Positions 1-9,080 are shown, counted from the stretch's first letter. The stretch: 64,000 nt of DNA from Candidatus Aegiribacteria sp. MLS_C (GCA_002030045.1 LQBI01000008.1:18487-82486); one strand, 5' to 3'. The notes: a model not told the origin generated them from the sequence alone. Numbers and translations: made by a program.

Positions 1-1
1 C

Positions 2-544
2 GAGGAGGACCTTCACCAGACCGGCCAGCGTATATCCCACCTGACCTTCGGCAGCATATCCGGTTCCGGCGGCGAGGGGCTGGTATGGCAGGAGGGGGTC
101 GGCTCGAACGCCCGAATAATGGCCCTTCCGTCAGGGGCCGATGAACCGGAGCAGCTGGTGTGGTTCCAGGGTCCCGCCTGGGCGCCGGTGGTGACCGACG
201 GCGAGATCAGCTGGGCCGGGAACTCCGGCGACGGCTGGGAGGTCTATTTCCAGCGCCTGGACGAACTGGGTATCGGAGGAGGTGCCGGCCTTATGGCCGC
301 GCATCCGGAAACGGCCTCGAACCCGGTCAGGGGTAACCTGGTGCTGACCCTGCCGCAGGGAAGTCCCGCCTTCGATTCTGACATGACCGTGTACGACATG
401 GCGGGAAGGGCGATGGTCAGGGACAGGCTCTCACTGGATCCAGGCGGCTCGGCCACCGTTGACTGCTCGGGACTGCCGTCCGGTGTCTACGTGGTGGACT
501 TCCATGGTGGAGCACCCCCCGTGAGGTTCCTTCTCCTGAGGTGA
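2..544 (+). CDS. C-terminal part of a secreted protein with Por/FlgD-like sorting domain (5' partial)
   Basis: The reading frame is open from base 2, so the gene begins before the window; the ATG at 119 is internal. The visible 180 residues start with beta-rich sequence (LVWFQGP, ISWAGNSGDGWEVYF) of the kind found in beta-propellers. The last 80 or so residues form a typical C-terminal domain: NPVRGNLVLTLP, then VYDMAGRAM, then LPSGVYVVDF and a terminal FLLLR. That pattern matches type IX (Por) C-terminal sorting domains and the FlgD-like Ig fold, so the product is probably exported across the outer membrane or to the surface. The function of the N-terminal part cannot be seen. Confidence 0.75.
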   Translation, partial: EEDLHQTGQRISHLTFGSISGSGGEGLVWQEGVGSNARIMALPSGADEPEQLVWFQGPAWAPVVTDGEISWAGNSGDGWEVYFQRLDELGIGGGAGLMAAHPETASNPVRGNLVLTLPQGSPAFDSDMTVYDMAGRAMVRDRLSLDPGGSATVDCSGLPSGVYVVDFHGGAPPVRFLLLR

Positions 545-615
545 CGCAGCCCGCCCCTTGAAACCCGGCACCATCCGGAGTACACTCCTTCCGGAGGACA
601 TAGCAGGGAGGGTGT

Positions 616-2151
616 ATGCTGGCCACAACAATGAGCCTCGCGGTATTCGGGATCGATTCCTACCCGGTGGAGGTCGAGGCCGACATGTCCCTGGGCCTTC
701 CCACCTTCACCATCGTGGGGCTTCCGGACAACGCCGTCAGGGAGTCCAGGCAGAGGATAATGGCCGCCCTGTCCAACCTGGGGTTGAAGCTCCCCGGCAA
801 GAAGCTCACCATAAACATGGCTCCGGCGGGCCGGAAGAAGGAGGGCCCCGGTTTCGACCTTCCCATAGCTGTGAGCATCCTGGCCGCCAGCGGAATAGTC
901 GCTCCGGAGTCGGTCAGGGGATACTACTTCGTGGGAGAGCTTGCGCTGGACGGCTCCCTCAGGCCGGTGAACGGCGTGCTCTCCATGGCCGACAGGGCCC
1001 GGAGGGAAGAGCACCAGGGGCTGGTGGTGCCGGCGGCCAACGGGAGGGAGGCCGCGGTGGCCGGAGGGCAGAAGGTCTACCCCGCCGACAGTCTGGCTGG
1101 CGTTATAGAATTCATGAGGGATAAAAGTATCCTTGAACCGGCGGTTTATGATCTGATGGCGCCTTCCGTCCCTTCCGGTTCCGAGCCGGACTTCGCCGAC
1201 GTCCGCGGCCAGGAGTTCGCCAAGAGGGCGCTGGAGGTCGCCGCTGCAGGCGGACACAACATCCTGATGATAGGTCCCCCGGGTTCGGGGAAGACCATGC
1301 TGGCCCGGAGGCTCCCGTCGATACTGCCTCCCCTGACCCCGGAGGAGGCGGTTGAGACCACCAAGATCCACAGCGTGGCGGGGCTCCTCCGGGCAGGCGA
1401 CTCCCTGCTCGTCACCAGGCCCTTCCGTTCGCCGCACCACACGGTCTCCGATGCCGGCCTTATAGGGGGAGGTGCGATACCGGGCCCCGGAGAGGTGAGC
1501 CTGGCCCACAACGGGGTACTCTTCCTGGACGAACTCCCGGAGTTCAGGAGGAACGTCCTGGAGGTCCTCAGGCAGCCCCTGGAGGACGGAACGGTGACCA
1601 TAACCAGGGCCTCGATGACCATGACCTTCCCGGCGGACTTCACGCTGGCCGCGGCCATGAACCCCTGTCCCTGCGGCTACCTGACCGATCCCTCCCATGC
1701 GTGCAACTGCACCGGGCCGCAGATACAGAGATACCTGAACAGGATATCAGGTCCCCTGATGGACAGGATAGACATACATGTGGACGTGGCACCCGTAAGG
1801 TACCGGGAGCTATCCAGCTCGCTTCCCACCGGAGAGCCGTCGTCGGAGATAAGGGGAAGGGTCATAAGGGCCAGGGGGGCCCAGACGGAAAGGTTCTCGG
1901 TGGTGCCCGGAGTCCACTCCAACGCCGGAATGACATCCTCCCTTGTAAGGCGGTTCTGCGGACTGGATACCGAGAGCAGGAGGCTCCTCAGGTCCGCCAT
2001 GGAACTCTACGGCTTCTCCGCAAGGGCCTACGACAGGATAGTGAAGGTCTCCAGGACCATAGCGGACCTTGCAGGATCCGGCAGCATCGGTCCCGAGCAC
2101 ATAGCCGAGGCGGTGCAGTACAGGTCGATGGGAACGGACCGGGCCTGCTGA
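616..2151 (+). CDS. comM: YifB/ComM-family Mg-chelatase-like AAA+ ATPase
   Basis: The 511-residue product has the full ComM/YifB layout. An N-terminal ChlI-like domain (about 1-165, with GLPTFTIVGLPDNAVRESR) precedes a Mg-chelatase AAA+ domain with Walker A GPPGSGKT at 220-227 and Walker B VLFLDE at 301-306. A Cys cluster (CPCG at 351-354, then C363 and C365) and a C-terminal Mg_chelatase_C helical domain follow. Length matches the family (about 500). In naturally competent bacteria ComM is a hexameric helicase promoting branch migration during transformation, but the family is widespread in non-competent species. The ATG at 616 follows a GGGAGGG ribosome site. It lies about 70 bases after the preceding secreted-protein gene and stands alone functionally. 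Confidence 0.93.
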   Translation: MLATTMSLAVFGIDSYPVEVEADMSLGLPTFTIVGLPDNAVRESRQRIMAALSNLGLKLPGKKLTINMAPAGRKKEGPGFDLPIAVSILAASGIVAPESVRGYYFVGELALDGSLRPVNGVLSMADRARREEHQGLVVPAANGREAAVAGGQKVYPADSLAGVIEFMRDKSILEPAVYDLMAPSVPSGSEPDFADVRGQEFAKRALEVAAAGGHNILMIGPPGSGKTMLARRLPSILPPLTPEEAVETTKIHSVAGLLRAGDSLLVTRPFRSPHHTVSDAGLIGGGAIPGPGEVSLAHNGVLFLDELPEFRRNVLEVLRQPLEDGTVTITRASMTMTFPADFTLAAAMNPCPCGYLTDPSHACNCTGPQIQRYLNRISGPLMDRIDIHVDVAPVRYRELSSSLPTGEPSSEIRGRVIRARGAQTERFSVVPGVHSNAGMTSSLVRRFCGLDTESRRLLRSAMELYGFSARAYDRIVKVSRTIADLAGSGSIGPEHIAEAVQYRSMGTDRAC

Positions 2152-2163
2152 AAGCTCATGAAC

Positions 2164-2193
2164 TTGACTAATGCGGTTCAACTGCTCTAGTAT
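2164..2193 (+). promoter_or_regulatory. sigma70-like promoter for the 2215 gene
   Basis: TTGACT at 2164-2169 and TAGTAT at 2188-2193 are separated by 18 bases, in a short AT-rich stretch between two genes. A TATATT at 2191 overlaps the -10. The start codon at 2215 and its GGAGG lie just downstream. Seen by eye only. Confidence 0.5.
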
Positions 2194-2214
2194 ATTCATG
2201 TATGGAGGTGCATT

Positions 2215-4020
2215 ATGAAGATTTTCAGCATATTGGTGATGATTGCCACCGCTTCAGTATCAGGTGCTGATTTCTTTGATGATTTCGAGGATGATTACAT
2301 AGGCGACTGGGTGGAAAGGTGCAACCCGGCTGACTGGTATGCACAGGATGGAATGGCACATTGCGAGAGCTGGTCGGGTCCGAGCCCGAACGCGCTCATA
2401 GCTCCCGGCAGTATCTTCACCGAAGACTGCACAATCCGGGCCTCCGGATCAGCTGTTCACGTAATTGGTCTGGTAGCAAGGCTCGATGAGTCCGATACGG
2501 GAGTAATGGGTTATGTATCACCCGACCATAATGTAGCCAGAATAAGACTCGTCAGCAACGGGAACCTTGGAGAGATCCTGGCATCCATTGATGCCGACTT
2601 CCCTTCGGATGTGCAGTATAACCTGACTCTGGTATGCCAGGGCGAAGACCTGCAGTTCCTGATAGAGGCCCCTGTGCTTGATATGGAATGGCAGCTGTCT
2701 GCGACCGATCCGGATCCGGGAACCGGGCAATTCGGTCTACTGACCGGAGACGAACCTCATGCCTGCTGGGAATGGTTCCAGGCATCCCAGAACCTCGAAT
2801 CGGAGACGGGCATCTGGGCCTGCGACGTCGACGACGATTCACAGGGCGGTTCTGCGGGTGACGGCGACATGGCCTTCGAGGCCGGCGAGACCATCGAATT
2901 CGGCCTTGCTGTATGGAACGGCGAGCAGGATGAACTGGAGAACGCCTTCGCGGTCCTCCAGTCGCTGTCGCCGGAAATAGACGTCCCTGTGGCCACGGCG
3001 GAGTTCGGCACCATTCTGCCGGGTTCATTCACCTGGTCCGGGTCGGATTACGTTATCGCTGCCGATCCGGGTGCGGCGGAAGGCGTAACCTATCCCATGG
3101 TACTGAGCCTGTTCGCCGACGGCGGTTACTTCAGCCAGCATTCCTTCGACCTGCCTCTCGGGGAGGGATACTGCAGCGACTTTGAGACCGGAGGCGAAGG
3201 ATGGACATGGAGTCCTGTGGAGGCCGGCTGGAACGACCAGTGGCATGTAACGGGGCAGAGGAACCACACCCCGGGCGGTTCGGCAAGCTTCAAGTGCGGC
3301 GACGAAGGCGGCGGAGACTACGCCGACCATCTGTATTCCGGTCTTGGCTCCCCATGCTTCAATGCTGCGCTGGGTTCCACCCTTAGCTTCTGGATGTGGA
3401 TCGACGCCCAGAGCGTCAGGTCCGCCGCGGAGGCCCTTGACGGCGGCAGGCTGCAGATAGGCCAGTTCGGGCGCTGGCAGGACCTGGTCCCTCCGGGAGG
3501 CTACCCTTACGATATCGTGTCCGGTACGACGGGCCCTTTCGAACCGGGCACCGGTGTATACTCGGGCACGGAGGGATGGCAGCTGGTAACCATTGCTCTA
3601 CCCGACAGTCTCTGCGGGCCGAGACAGCTCAGATGGGTATTCGGGAGCGACGACGAGGGCAACCGGGAGGGCTGGTACATAGACGACGTCCTGGTGGTCG
3701 CCGACCAGGTTTCCACGGAGGGGGCGGACCTTCCCTCGCTCCCTTTCGGAATATCGGTATTCCCGAACCCATGCGGCGTTCTCGCAAATCTTCGATTGAC
3801 CGGAGATCCAATGGGGATTGCGGTCATCGAGGTCTACGACCTGTCCGGCAGGATGGTATGGTCACATACGGGCCAGCTTGACGCCGACGGCACACTGGAG
3901 CTGGGCTGGGACCTCACATCCTGCAGCGGGGAGAGACTGCCCGCCGGCATATACTCAGCTTTGGTCCTGGCAGGCGACCGGAGCGTGAAGTCCCGGCTGG
4001 TGATAACGGGAACACAGTAG
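2215..4020 (+). CDS. Secreted protein with LamG-like and MAM-like regions and a Por/FlgD-like C-terminal domain
   Basis: The 601-residue product starts with a signal peptide (MKIFSILVMIATASVSG) after a GGAGG site 7 bases upstream. Residues 20-190 look like a concanavalin/LamG jelly roll (FFDDFEDDYIGDW, then VIGLVARLD). Next come a CARDB-like region (GDMAFEAGETIEFGLAVWNG) and a MAM-like module around 320-490 (YCSDFETGGEGWTW and GWYIDDVLVV), as seen in secreted peptidases of the immune-inhibitor type, but no protease motif is present. The tail (VFPNPCG, VYDLSGRMVW, LPAGIYSALVLAG) is a type IX-type sorting domain. It is probably a surface or secreted binding protein; substrate unknown. It has its own promoter. 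Confidence 0.8.
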   Translation: MKIFSILVMIATASVSGADFFDDFEDDYIGDWVERCNPADWYAQDGMAHCESWSGPSPNALIAPGSIFTEDCTIRASGSAVHVIGLVARLDESDTGVMGYVSPDHNVARIRLVSNGNLGEILASIDADFPSDVQYNLTLVCQGEDLQFLIEAPVLDMEWQLSATDPDPGTGQFGLLTGDEPHACWEWFQASQNLESETGIWACDVDDDSQGGSAGDGDMAFEAGETIEFGLAVWNGEQDELENAFAVLQSLSPEIDVPVATAEFGTILPGSFTWSGSDYVIAADPGAAEGVTYPMVLSLFADGGYFSQHSFDLPLGEGYCSDFETGGEGWTWSPVEAGWNDQWHVTGQRNHTPGGSASFKCGDEGGGDYADHLYSGLGSPCFNAALGSTLSFWMWIDAQSVRSAAEALDGGRLQIGQFGRWQDLVPPGGYPYDIVSGTTGPFEPGTGVYSGTEGWQLVTIALPDSLCGPRQLRWVFGSDDEGNREGWYIDDVLVVADQVSTEGADLPSLPFGISVFPNPCGVLANLRLTGDPMGIAVIEVYDLSGRMVWSHTGQLDADGTLELGWDLTSCSGERLPAGIYSALVLAGDRSVKSRLVITGTQ

Positions 4021-4061
4021 AACGGGACATACCCGCCGGACCGCTTTGACAAGGAGTCCAT

Positions 4062-4348
4062 GTGCAGATAAGCACTCTTCTAATGATATTCCTCTCCGTA
4101 TTCATTGCCGAGCTGGGGGACAAGACGCAGCTGGCTACGATGCTCTTCTCGACCAACAGCGGCCACGGCCGTCTGGCTGTCTTCCTGGCGGCATCCGCCG
4201 CCCTGGTGTGTCCACGCTGGTGGTGGTGCTCCTCGGCGGCTCAATCTCCCGTCTGGTAAGCCGAAGGCTGATCACCGTGATAGCGGGAACGGGCTTCATG
4301 ATCATCGGTGCCTGGACGCTGGTCCAGGGTCTCAGGACTCCGGCCTGA
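4062..4348 (+). pseudogene. GDT1/TMEM165 (UPF0016) family transporter, interrupted by a frameshift
   Basis: A GTG start at 4062 with AAGGAG upstream opens a frame encoding MQISTLLMIFLSVFIAELGDKTQL, with the GDT1 signature ExGDKTQ. At about 4208-4212 the frame breaks. The family sequence resumes one frame over as STLVVVLLGGSISRLVSRR and runs to LVQGLRTPA at 4348. A single missing base after CTGGTG (restoring AALVLSTLVVVLL) would repair a single-repeat protein of about 95 residues, a normal size for half-length bacterial members that act as dimers. Known members move Mn2+ or Ca2+ with H+. It may be a real null allele or a sequencing error. Confidence 0.75.
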
Positions 4349-4365
4349 GGAATTGGGAGGATACA

Positions 4366-5421
4366 TTGAAATACCTGTCTGTTCTGTTCTTCGCCGCCAC
4401 AGTCTTCTGCGGCGGGACCACCGTTCTGACGGAGGATGCTGACACCTACTGCTGCGACATTGCGGTCACCGACTGGGGTGCGGTCATCTACGTGAACGAG
4501 GAAGGGCTGCTGAGCATACTCAATCCCGACTACACGGGTGATCCCATAACCATGACGATCGACTGGGGCCGGGAACTCGGCGAATGGGGCGAGACCGGCC
4601 GGGTATTCGACCTCTCGGCCAGCCCCGACGGAAGGAATATCTGCTTCGCGCAGATGGTGGCGGTACCAGCGGAATACGTAGAGGAGGACAGTTACGTCCC
4701 CTACCCCCTGATCGTGGCCACCTGCAGGTCCGACGGCATGGCCCCCCGACTGCTGGGACTGTCCTTCGAGGTGGGGAGCGGACCGCATTTCTGTTTCACT
4801 CAGGATTCCAGGTACGTCTACGGCGGACCCTGGCTGGAGTGCGACCCGGATCCGGCATCCTTCGTCGGCTACTTCTCAGGTGACGATTCCTGCGGGCTTA
4901 CCCCGTGGCTGATGGTCGACGCCGCGACCGGTACCAGGAGCGGCGACCCTTCTGTGATAGGCGACGGTTTTCTTGAGAACCCCTGCTCAGACCTCGTGGC
5001 CGCCGGCTGGTACCCGCCGAACACCATAGTTGACATCCTGACCCAGCAGGTGCTGCTGGAGGACACCTCCATTCACAGTCCCGCCATCATCGATACATGG
5101 GTGCTGCCCGATGCCGGACTGGCCCGGGATGCCGACGGCAACCAGCTGCTCCGGTTCGCCGACGGCACATCCATCGTGAACCCCGGGAGCCCTGTCGACG
5201 TCTACTGCAGGCTGTCAGACGGAAGGTTCCTCTTCACGGATGACGGGGGGGGGACGGTGATGCTCGGGAGCATTGCTCTTCCGGATTTCTCTTCACCCGA
5301 CGCGGTGCGCGTGCCCTGGCTGGACGGCCTCTATTCGGGAACCGCCGTCCATGAGCTGCCGGGGGATGCGGGGGTGGTGTACCTAGACGGCGGGGACCTG
5401 GTCCTGGCTGAGTTGCCCTGA
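4366..5421 (+). CDS. Secreted protein of unknown function, propeller-like
   Basis: The gene starts at TTG 4366, preceded by GGGAGG, giving a 351-residue product with a hydrophobic leader (MKYLSVLFFAATVFCGG). The frame is open further upstream but that part overlaps the GDT1 gene and reads as nonsense. The body has repeated WGAVIYVNEEGLLSI and DLSASPDGRNICFAQM-type segments, typical of TolB/WD40-like propellers, and many aspartates. No C-terminal sorting domain is visible; the chain ends GGDLVLAELP. The signal peptide suggests periplasmic or secreted location. No enzymatic motif is recognised. Confidence 0.7.
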   Translation: MKYLSVLFFAATVFCGGTTVLTEDADTYCCDIAVTDWGAVIYVNEEGLLSILNPDYTGDPITMTIDWGRELGEWGETGRVFDLSASPDGRNICFAQMVAVPAEYVEEDSYVPYPLIVATCRSDGMAPRLLGLSFEVGSGPHFCFTQDSRYVYGGPWLECDPDPASFVGYFSGDDSCGLTPWLMVDAATGTRSGDPSVIGDGFLENPCSDLVAAGWYPPNTIVDILTQQVLLEDTSIHSPAIIDTWVLPDAGLARDADGNQLLRFADGTSIVNPGSPVDVYCRLSDGRFLFTDDGGGTVMLGSIALPDFSSPDAVRVPWLDGLYSGTAVHELPGDAGVVYLDGGDLVLAELP

Positions 5422-5466
5422 ACCACTGATGATCTGTTCGATCCCTTCAGTCGGAGCTGGCGGGAC

Positions 5467-6486
5467 TCAGACCTTCCTGAGTTCCCCGGCGGCGGAGGAG
5501 TTCACGGGGCAGCTGAGGCAGTTGCCGGTGTAGTTCCCGGTCATGATGCTCTCCCTCAGGGCCGAGTAAGCAGCGCCTTTCCATATTTCCCGGAAGGATT
5601 CCTCGCGGAGGTTCCCCAGAGGCATGGAGGTGTCCCAGTAGGGGCATGGGTTCACACGCCCCTGCGGATCGATGTAGACCCAGTCGTCTATGAACCCGCA
5701 TCGATCCCCCTCTGACTCGGGAGTGGCTGTCACCAGCTTTATTCCCAGGTTCCCGGCCAGTTTCGAGGCTTTCTCGATCGTACATGCAACCCGGCTGGAG
5801 GCCATGTCGACCACCTCTCCGGACATACCCAGGCCCTCGTAGGGGACCAGGGGGACTATTCCGACGGATACCGCCCCGGTCTCCGCAGCCAGTTCCACCA
5901 CCCCGTCGAGTTCTTCAAGGTTCCCTCTCTGCAGTGTCATGCTGAAGGCGACCATGGGGAACCTCGACCCGGAGGAATCCCTGGCTCGCACCAGCTCCTT
6001 TACGGATTCGATGATCGAGTCCAGGTCGGCACCTCCCCTGATGGCGGCATGGGTCGACGGCGAGGCTCCGTCGATCGAGACGGTTAGGGATGTGGGCGGT
6101 GTGGAGAGGAGGGCGGCCGTCTCTGCGGGTCCCATGAGGGTGCCGTTGGTTACAACCTCCCGAACCGGCACGTCCGCCCTGTATAGGGCTTCGAGGTACA
6201 GGGGGAAACGGGGGTTGCAGAAGGGCTCGGCCCCGCACGACAGGCCCACCGTCACCGCCAGGGGGAAGACCTCGGTCTCCATCCTGTGGAAGAGTTCCGG
6301 GTCTATATCCTCCCAGACCCTGAGGGGGTCACGGTCCGAAAGCCTCATCGGGCACATGCTGCACCTGAGGTTGCACCTGTTCGTGGTGTCCATCCTCACG
6401 GTGAGGAAGCGCCTGCCGGTCCTGAAACGGTAGCCGGGGAAGCGGGTGGACCTCCTCAGGAACTTACCGGCCAGTGATCTCAGCAT
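5467..6486 (-). CDS. Radical SAM protein with SPASM-type C-terminal domain
   Basis: From ATG 6486 the product is 339 residues. The radical SAM cluster motif CNLRCSMC is at 38-45 (Cys38, 42, 45), followed by barrel segments such as SCGAEPFCNP, VVTNGTLM and VSIDGASPSTH. The C-terminus has a cysteine-bearing SPASM-like region: RCGFIDDWVYIDPQGRVNPC, a PLGNLREESFREIWKG segment, and a final CLSCP. Such proteins bind a [4Fe-4S] cluster and S-adenosylmethionine; SPASM members often modify peptides or proteins or act as anaerobic sulfatase maturases. No precursor peptide is obvious nearby. The frame extends 32 codons further upstream but the extra residues do not look coding. Confidence 0.85.
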   Translation of the reverse strand: MLRSLAGKFLRRSTRFPGYRFRTGRRFLTVRMDTTNRCNLRCSMCPMRLSDRDPLRVWEDIDPELFHRMETEVFPLAVTVGLSCGAEPFCNPRFPLYLEALYRADVPVREVVTNGTLMGPAETAALLSTPPTSLTVSIDGASPSTHAAIRGGADLDSIIESVKELVRARDSSGSRFPMVAFSMTLQRGNLEELDGVVELAAETGAVSVGIVPLVPYEGLGMSGEVVDMASSRVACTIEKASKLAGNLGIKLVTATPESEGDRCGFIDDWVYIDPQGRVNPCPYWDTSMPLGNLREESFREIWKGAAYSALRESIMTGNYTGNCLSCPVNSSAAGELRKV

Positions 6487-6550
6487 ACCATTCCCCTGGA
6501 CACATTCGCATTCCTCATCATGGTGATTACCCCCGACACTGTGAACCGGC

Positions 6551-7363
6551 TCATGCCCGGGCGGACCTGGCTCTGTCCACAAGGAGCGCCACAGTGTAGC
6601 AGAGGGCTGATATGAGGATTATCACCGCTCCGGGAGGAAGGTCAAGCACCGTGGCCAGAAGGAGACCTGAAACGCTGAAGACGGCGGCCAGCGCCGAGGA
6701 AAGGACCATCATCCTTCGGAGGCTTCCCGTGAACATCTCCGCTATCGCAGGTGGAATTGAGAGCATGGCTATAACCATTATCAGCCCTGTGACGCGCATC
6801 AGGAGGACAGCCGTCAGGGCTGTCAGGACCAGGAAAACTATACGGAAGAGATTCACCGGCACTCCCTGCAGCCTGCTGAACTGCCCGTCGTAGGAGACCG
6901 CAAGGAACTCCTTGTAGAAGACGGTGACTACCAGCAGGACCACTACGTCAAGCGCTCCGGCGTACAGGATGTCCCTTGAGGAGACCGCCAGGAGACTGCC
7001 GAAGAGCCAGCTCATCAGGTCCGCCGCGTAGGTCCCCGAAAGCTTTATGAAGACGAGTCCCGTCGCCATGCCGGTGGCCCACACCGCCGCCATGGCGGTG
7101 CCCGATCTCCTGCTGCTGGACGAGGATATGGCCGCGATGCCCAGGGATGACAGGACCGCGAAGCCGGTGGCCCCGGCCAGGGGGTCGAAGCCTGCCGCGT
7201 AGGCCAGACCCAGGCCTCCGAAGGAGGCGTGGGCGATGCTTCCCGCCAGGGCCGACATTCTGTTCACGGTGACCAGAGTCCCCATGATGCCGGCGGCGAT
7301 CGAGGCCAGCACCGATACCGCCAGGGCGTTCTGCATGAACGTATAGGACAGGATGCCGTTCAT
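6551..7363 (-). CDS. znuB: Zinc/manganese ABC transporter permease (ZnuB-like)
   Basis: The 270-residue membrane protein (from ATG 7363) has about eight hydrophobic segments and the features of the ABC-3 family: AGIMGTLVTVNRMSALAGSI near the start, AHASFGGLGLAYAAG, and GLIMVIAMLSIPPAIAEMF near the end. It forms the channel of the metal importer with the ATPase encoded just upstream; its ATG overlaps that gene's TGA (ATGA, 7360-7363), so the two are translationally coupled. The Fur-type regulator at the head of the operon supports zinc as the substrate, though manganese is possible. Confidence 0.9.
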   Translation of the reverse strand: MNGILSYTFMQNALAVSVLASIAAGIMGTLVTVNRMSALAGSIAHASFGGLGLAYAAGFDPLAGATGFAVLSSLGIAAISSSSSRRSGTAMAAVWATGMATGLVFIKLSGTYAADLMSWLFGSLLAVSSRDILYAGALDVVVLLVVTVFYKEFLAVSYDGQFSRLQGVPVNLFRIVFLVLTALTAVLLMRVTGLIMVIAMLSIPPAIAEMFTGSLRRMMVLSSALAAVFSVSGLLLATVLDLPPGAVIILISALCYTVALLVDRARSARA

Positions 7364-8148
7364 CGCCTGCTCCCCTCGTCGTTCCTGCCCAGCACCCTGT
7401 GTGGCACGCCGCCGTGGGAGATCAGTTCGAAGGGGCATCCGTAGGCCCGGGAGACGGTCTCCTGTGATATGGTGTCGCCGTGGCTCACCAGAAGGCGGTT
7501 GATGCAGGCTATGCTCTTGATGTGGGAGGATACCGCGCCGACATCGTGGGTGACCATGACGATTGTCATGTTCTCGTTCATGCGCGCCAGGAGATTGAAG
7601 AAGCTCTCCTGGGTCTCGTGGTCGACGCTTGCCACCGGTTCGTCCAGCATCAGTATCTCCGGGTCCCCCGCCAGGGCCCTGGCTATGAGGACACGCTGCT
7701 TCTGGCCGCCTGACAGGGAGTTCATGTCGGTGTACGCCAGGTCGGCCACATCCAGTCTTTCCAGGTCCTCCATGGCCCTTCTCCTGTCCTTCCCGCCGAA
7801 CCAGCCCGGTCTTCCGGCGGACTTGAGCCGCCCCATCAGAACCACGTCCATGACCGTGATAGGGAAGGTCTCCTCGGGCATCACCTGGGGAACGTAGCCA
7901 ACTTCACCCCATGCCTGTCCGGGAGGTCCGCCCAGGACTTCCACGGTTCCATGCCATGGTTCCAGAAGTCCCAGTATCACTTTGATAAGGGTGGACTTGC
8001 CTCCGCCGTTGGGACCTATCACGGCCAGGAAATCGTTCCTGCATACCTCCAGGTCTATTCCGTCTATGACGGGCTTCCCCCTCTGGTAGCCGGCAGTGAC
8101 ATCCTCCAGGCGGATGACCTTCTCCTGTGAAGCCGGACCTTCTTTCAT
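7360..8148 (-). CDS. znuC: Zinc/manganese ABC transporter ATPase (ZnuC-like)
   Basis: A 262-residue ABC ATPase. Walker A GPNGGGKST is at 45-53, the signature LSGGQ at 145-149 and Walker B LMLDEP at 166-171, followed by the switch-region VTHDVG. Sequence flavour (GYVPQVMPEETFPITVMDVV) is that of metal-type ABC importers. It overlaps the preceding znuA stop and the following znuB start by four bases each (ATGA). The C-terminal part carries extra residues (ISHGGVPHRVLGRN) as seen in other Znu/Mnt ATPases. It powers import of Zn2+ or Mn2+ delivered by the binding lipoprotein. Confidence 0.92.
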   Translation of the reverse strand: MKEGPASQEKVIRLEDVTAGYQRGKPVIDGIDLEVCRNDFLAVIGPNGGGKSTLIKVILGLLEPWHGTVEVLGGPPGQAWGEVGYVPQVMPEETFPITVMDVVLMGRLKSAGRPGWFGGKDRRRAMEDLERLDVADLAYTDMNSLSGGQKQRVLIARALAGDPEILMLDEPVASVDHETQESFFNLLARMNENMTIVMVTHDVGAVSSHIKSIACINRLLVSHGDTISQETVSRAYGCPFELISHGGVPHRVLGRNDEGSRR

Positions 8149-9080
8149 CTTCGAGCCCCTCCGGCAAGGACCTCCGCCACCCTGAGAAGGTTGCCGGTCC
8201 AGTCCTCCGCAAGCGGGTCCATCACGGCAACTTCACCGTCCAGCTCCGCGGCTATGGCCTCCGCCGCCGAAGTGCTGAACTGGGGGGACACGAAGACCCT
8301 CTCGATGCCGTGCTGCCTGGCGTAGTCCACCAGATCGGCCAGTTCGCCGGGTGAGGGTTCGCTGCCGCCGCTCTCAACAGGCACCTGGACCAGGTGGAAC
8401 TCGTCGGCGAAGTAGCCCCAGGCCGGGTGGAACACCATGAAGCTCCTGGATTCCAGGGTGTCCAGCGCGGAATGGATTCCGGCCTGAAGCGAGTCTATCT
8501 CCCGGAGGAAGCCCTCCAGGTTCTCCATGTAAAGATCCGAGGCGGTGGTGTCCATGGAGGCAAGGGTCTCCGCCATGATCCTGGCCTGGTGCTTCACCAG
8601 TTCCGGAGACAGCCAGACGTGTGGATCCGGCGAGCCCTCCCCGTGGCTGTGGCCGCCGTGCCCGGTATTCCGGCCCCCGCCGCCGGCTGAATGCTCGATC
8701 GAGTACCTGTCTATGGGAAGCCTTTCCAGGCCCTCGACCGTACTGACTACGATCAGGTCCGGATTCGATCCTCTGAACCTGGGGATCCAGGTCTCCTCGA
8801 ATGCCACGCCCACCGTGAACCAGAACCGGGTATCGCTCATGGTCCTCATGTCCGACGGGGCAGGCTCGTACGTGGCGGGATTCGCTCCCGGCGGCACCAC
8901 CACGGTTACACGAATCCTGTCCCCTCCCACACGTTCGAGGAAGTACTTCTGGGGCAGAACGCTTACAGCTGCACGGATCAATCCGTCCCCGGCCCCCGAA
9001 GCCCCTCCGCAGGATGAAACCGCGGCCAGCGCCATGAGCGAACAGATGGCAGTTGCGGTCAGTCTTCGGATCCTGCGCAT
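8145..9080 (-). CDS. znuA: Zinc-binding lipoprotein of the ABC transporter (ZnuA-like)
   Basis: From ATG 9080 the product has 311 residues. The leader ends in a lipobox with VSSC (Cys24), so it is an anchored lipoprotein. The body follows the ZnuA/TroA fold (AAVSVLPQKYFLERVGGDRI, PPGANPATYEPAPSDM). A histidine-rich loop around 135-155 (TGHGGHSHGEGSPDPHVWL) is typical of zinc rather than manganese binders. Downstream elements MVFHPAWGYFADEF and VFVSPQFSTSAA supply expected ligand regions. The start codon lies 22 bases inside the end of the zur gene and the stop overlaps znuC. Confidence 0.92.
   Translation of the reverse strand: MRRIRRLTATAICSLMALAAVSSCGGASGAGDGLIRAAVSVLPQKYFLERVGGDRIRVTVVVPPGANPATYEPAPSDMRTMSDTRFWFTVGVAFEETWIPRFRGSNPDLIVVSTVEGLERLPIDRYSIEHSAGGGGRNTGHGGHSHGEGSPDPHVWLSPELVKHQARIMAETLASMDTTASDLYMENLEGFLREIDSLQAGIHSALDTLESRSFMVFHPAWGYFADEFHLVQVPVESGGSEPSPGELADLVDYARQHGIERVFVSPQFSTSAAEAIAAELDGEVAVMDPLAEDWTGNLLRVAEVLAGGARR

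Noticed and set aside
487-1698. Long minus-strand open frame opposite comM (403 codons)
   Set aside because: It is the antisense shadow of a clear ComM gene; translation is Gly/Arg/His-rich without any family signal.
4105-4365. Extended N-terminus of the 4366 gene across the GDT1 region
   Set aside because: The upstream part overlaps recognisable GDT1 sequence in other frames and has nonsense composition; TTG 4366 has a good ribosome site and a signal peptide.
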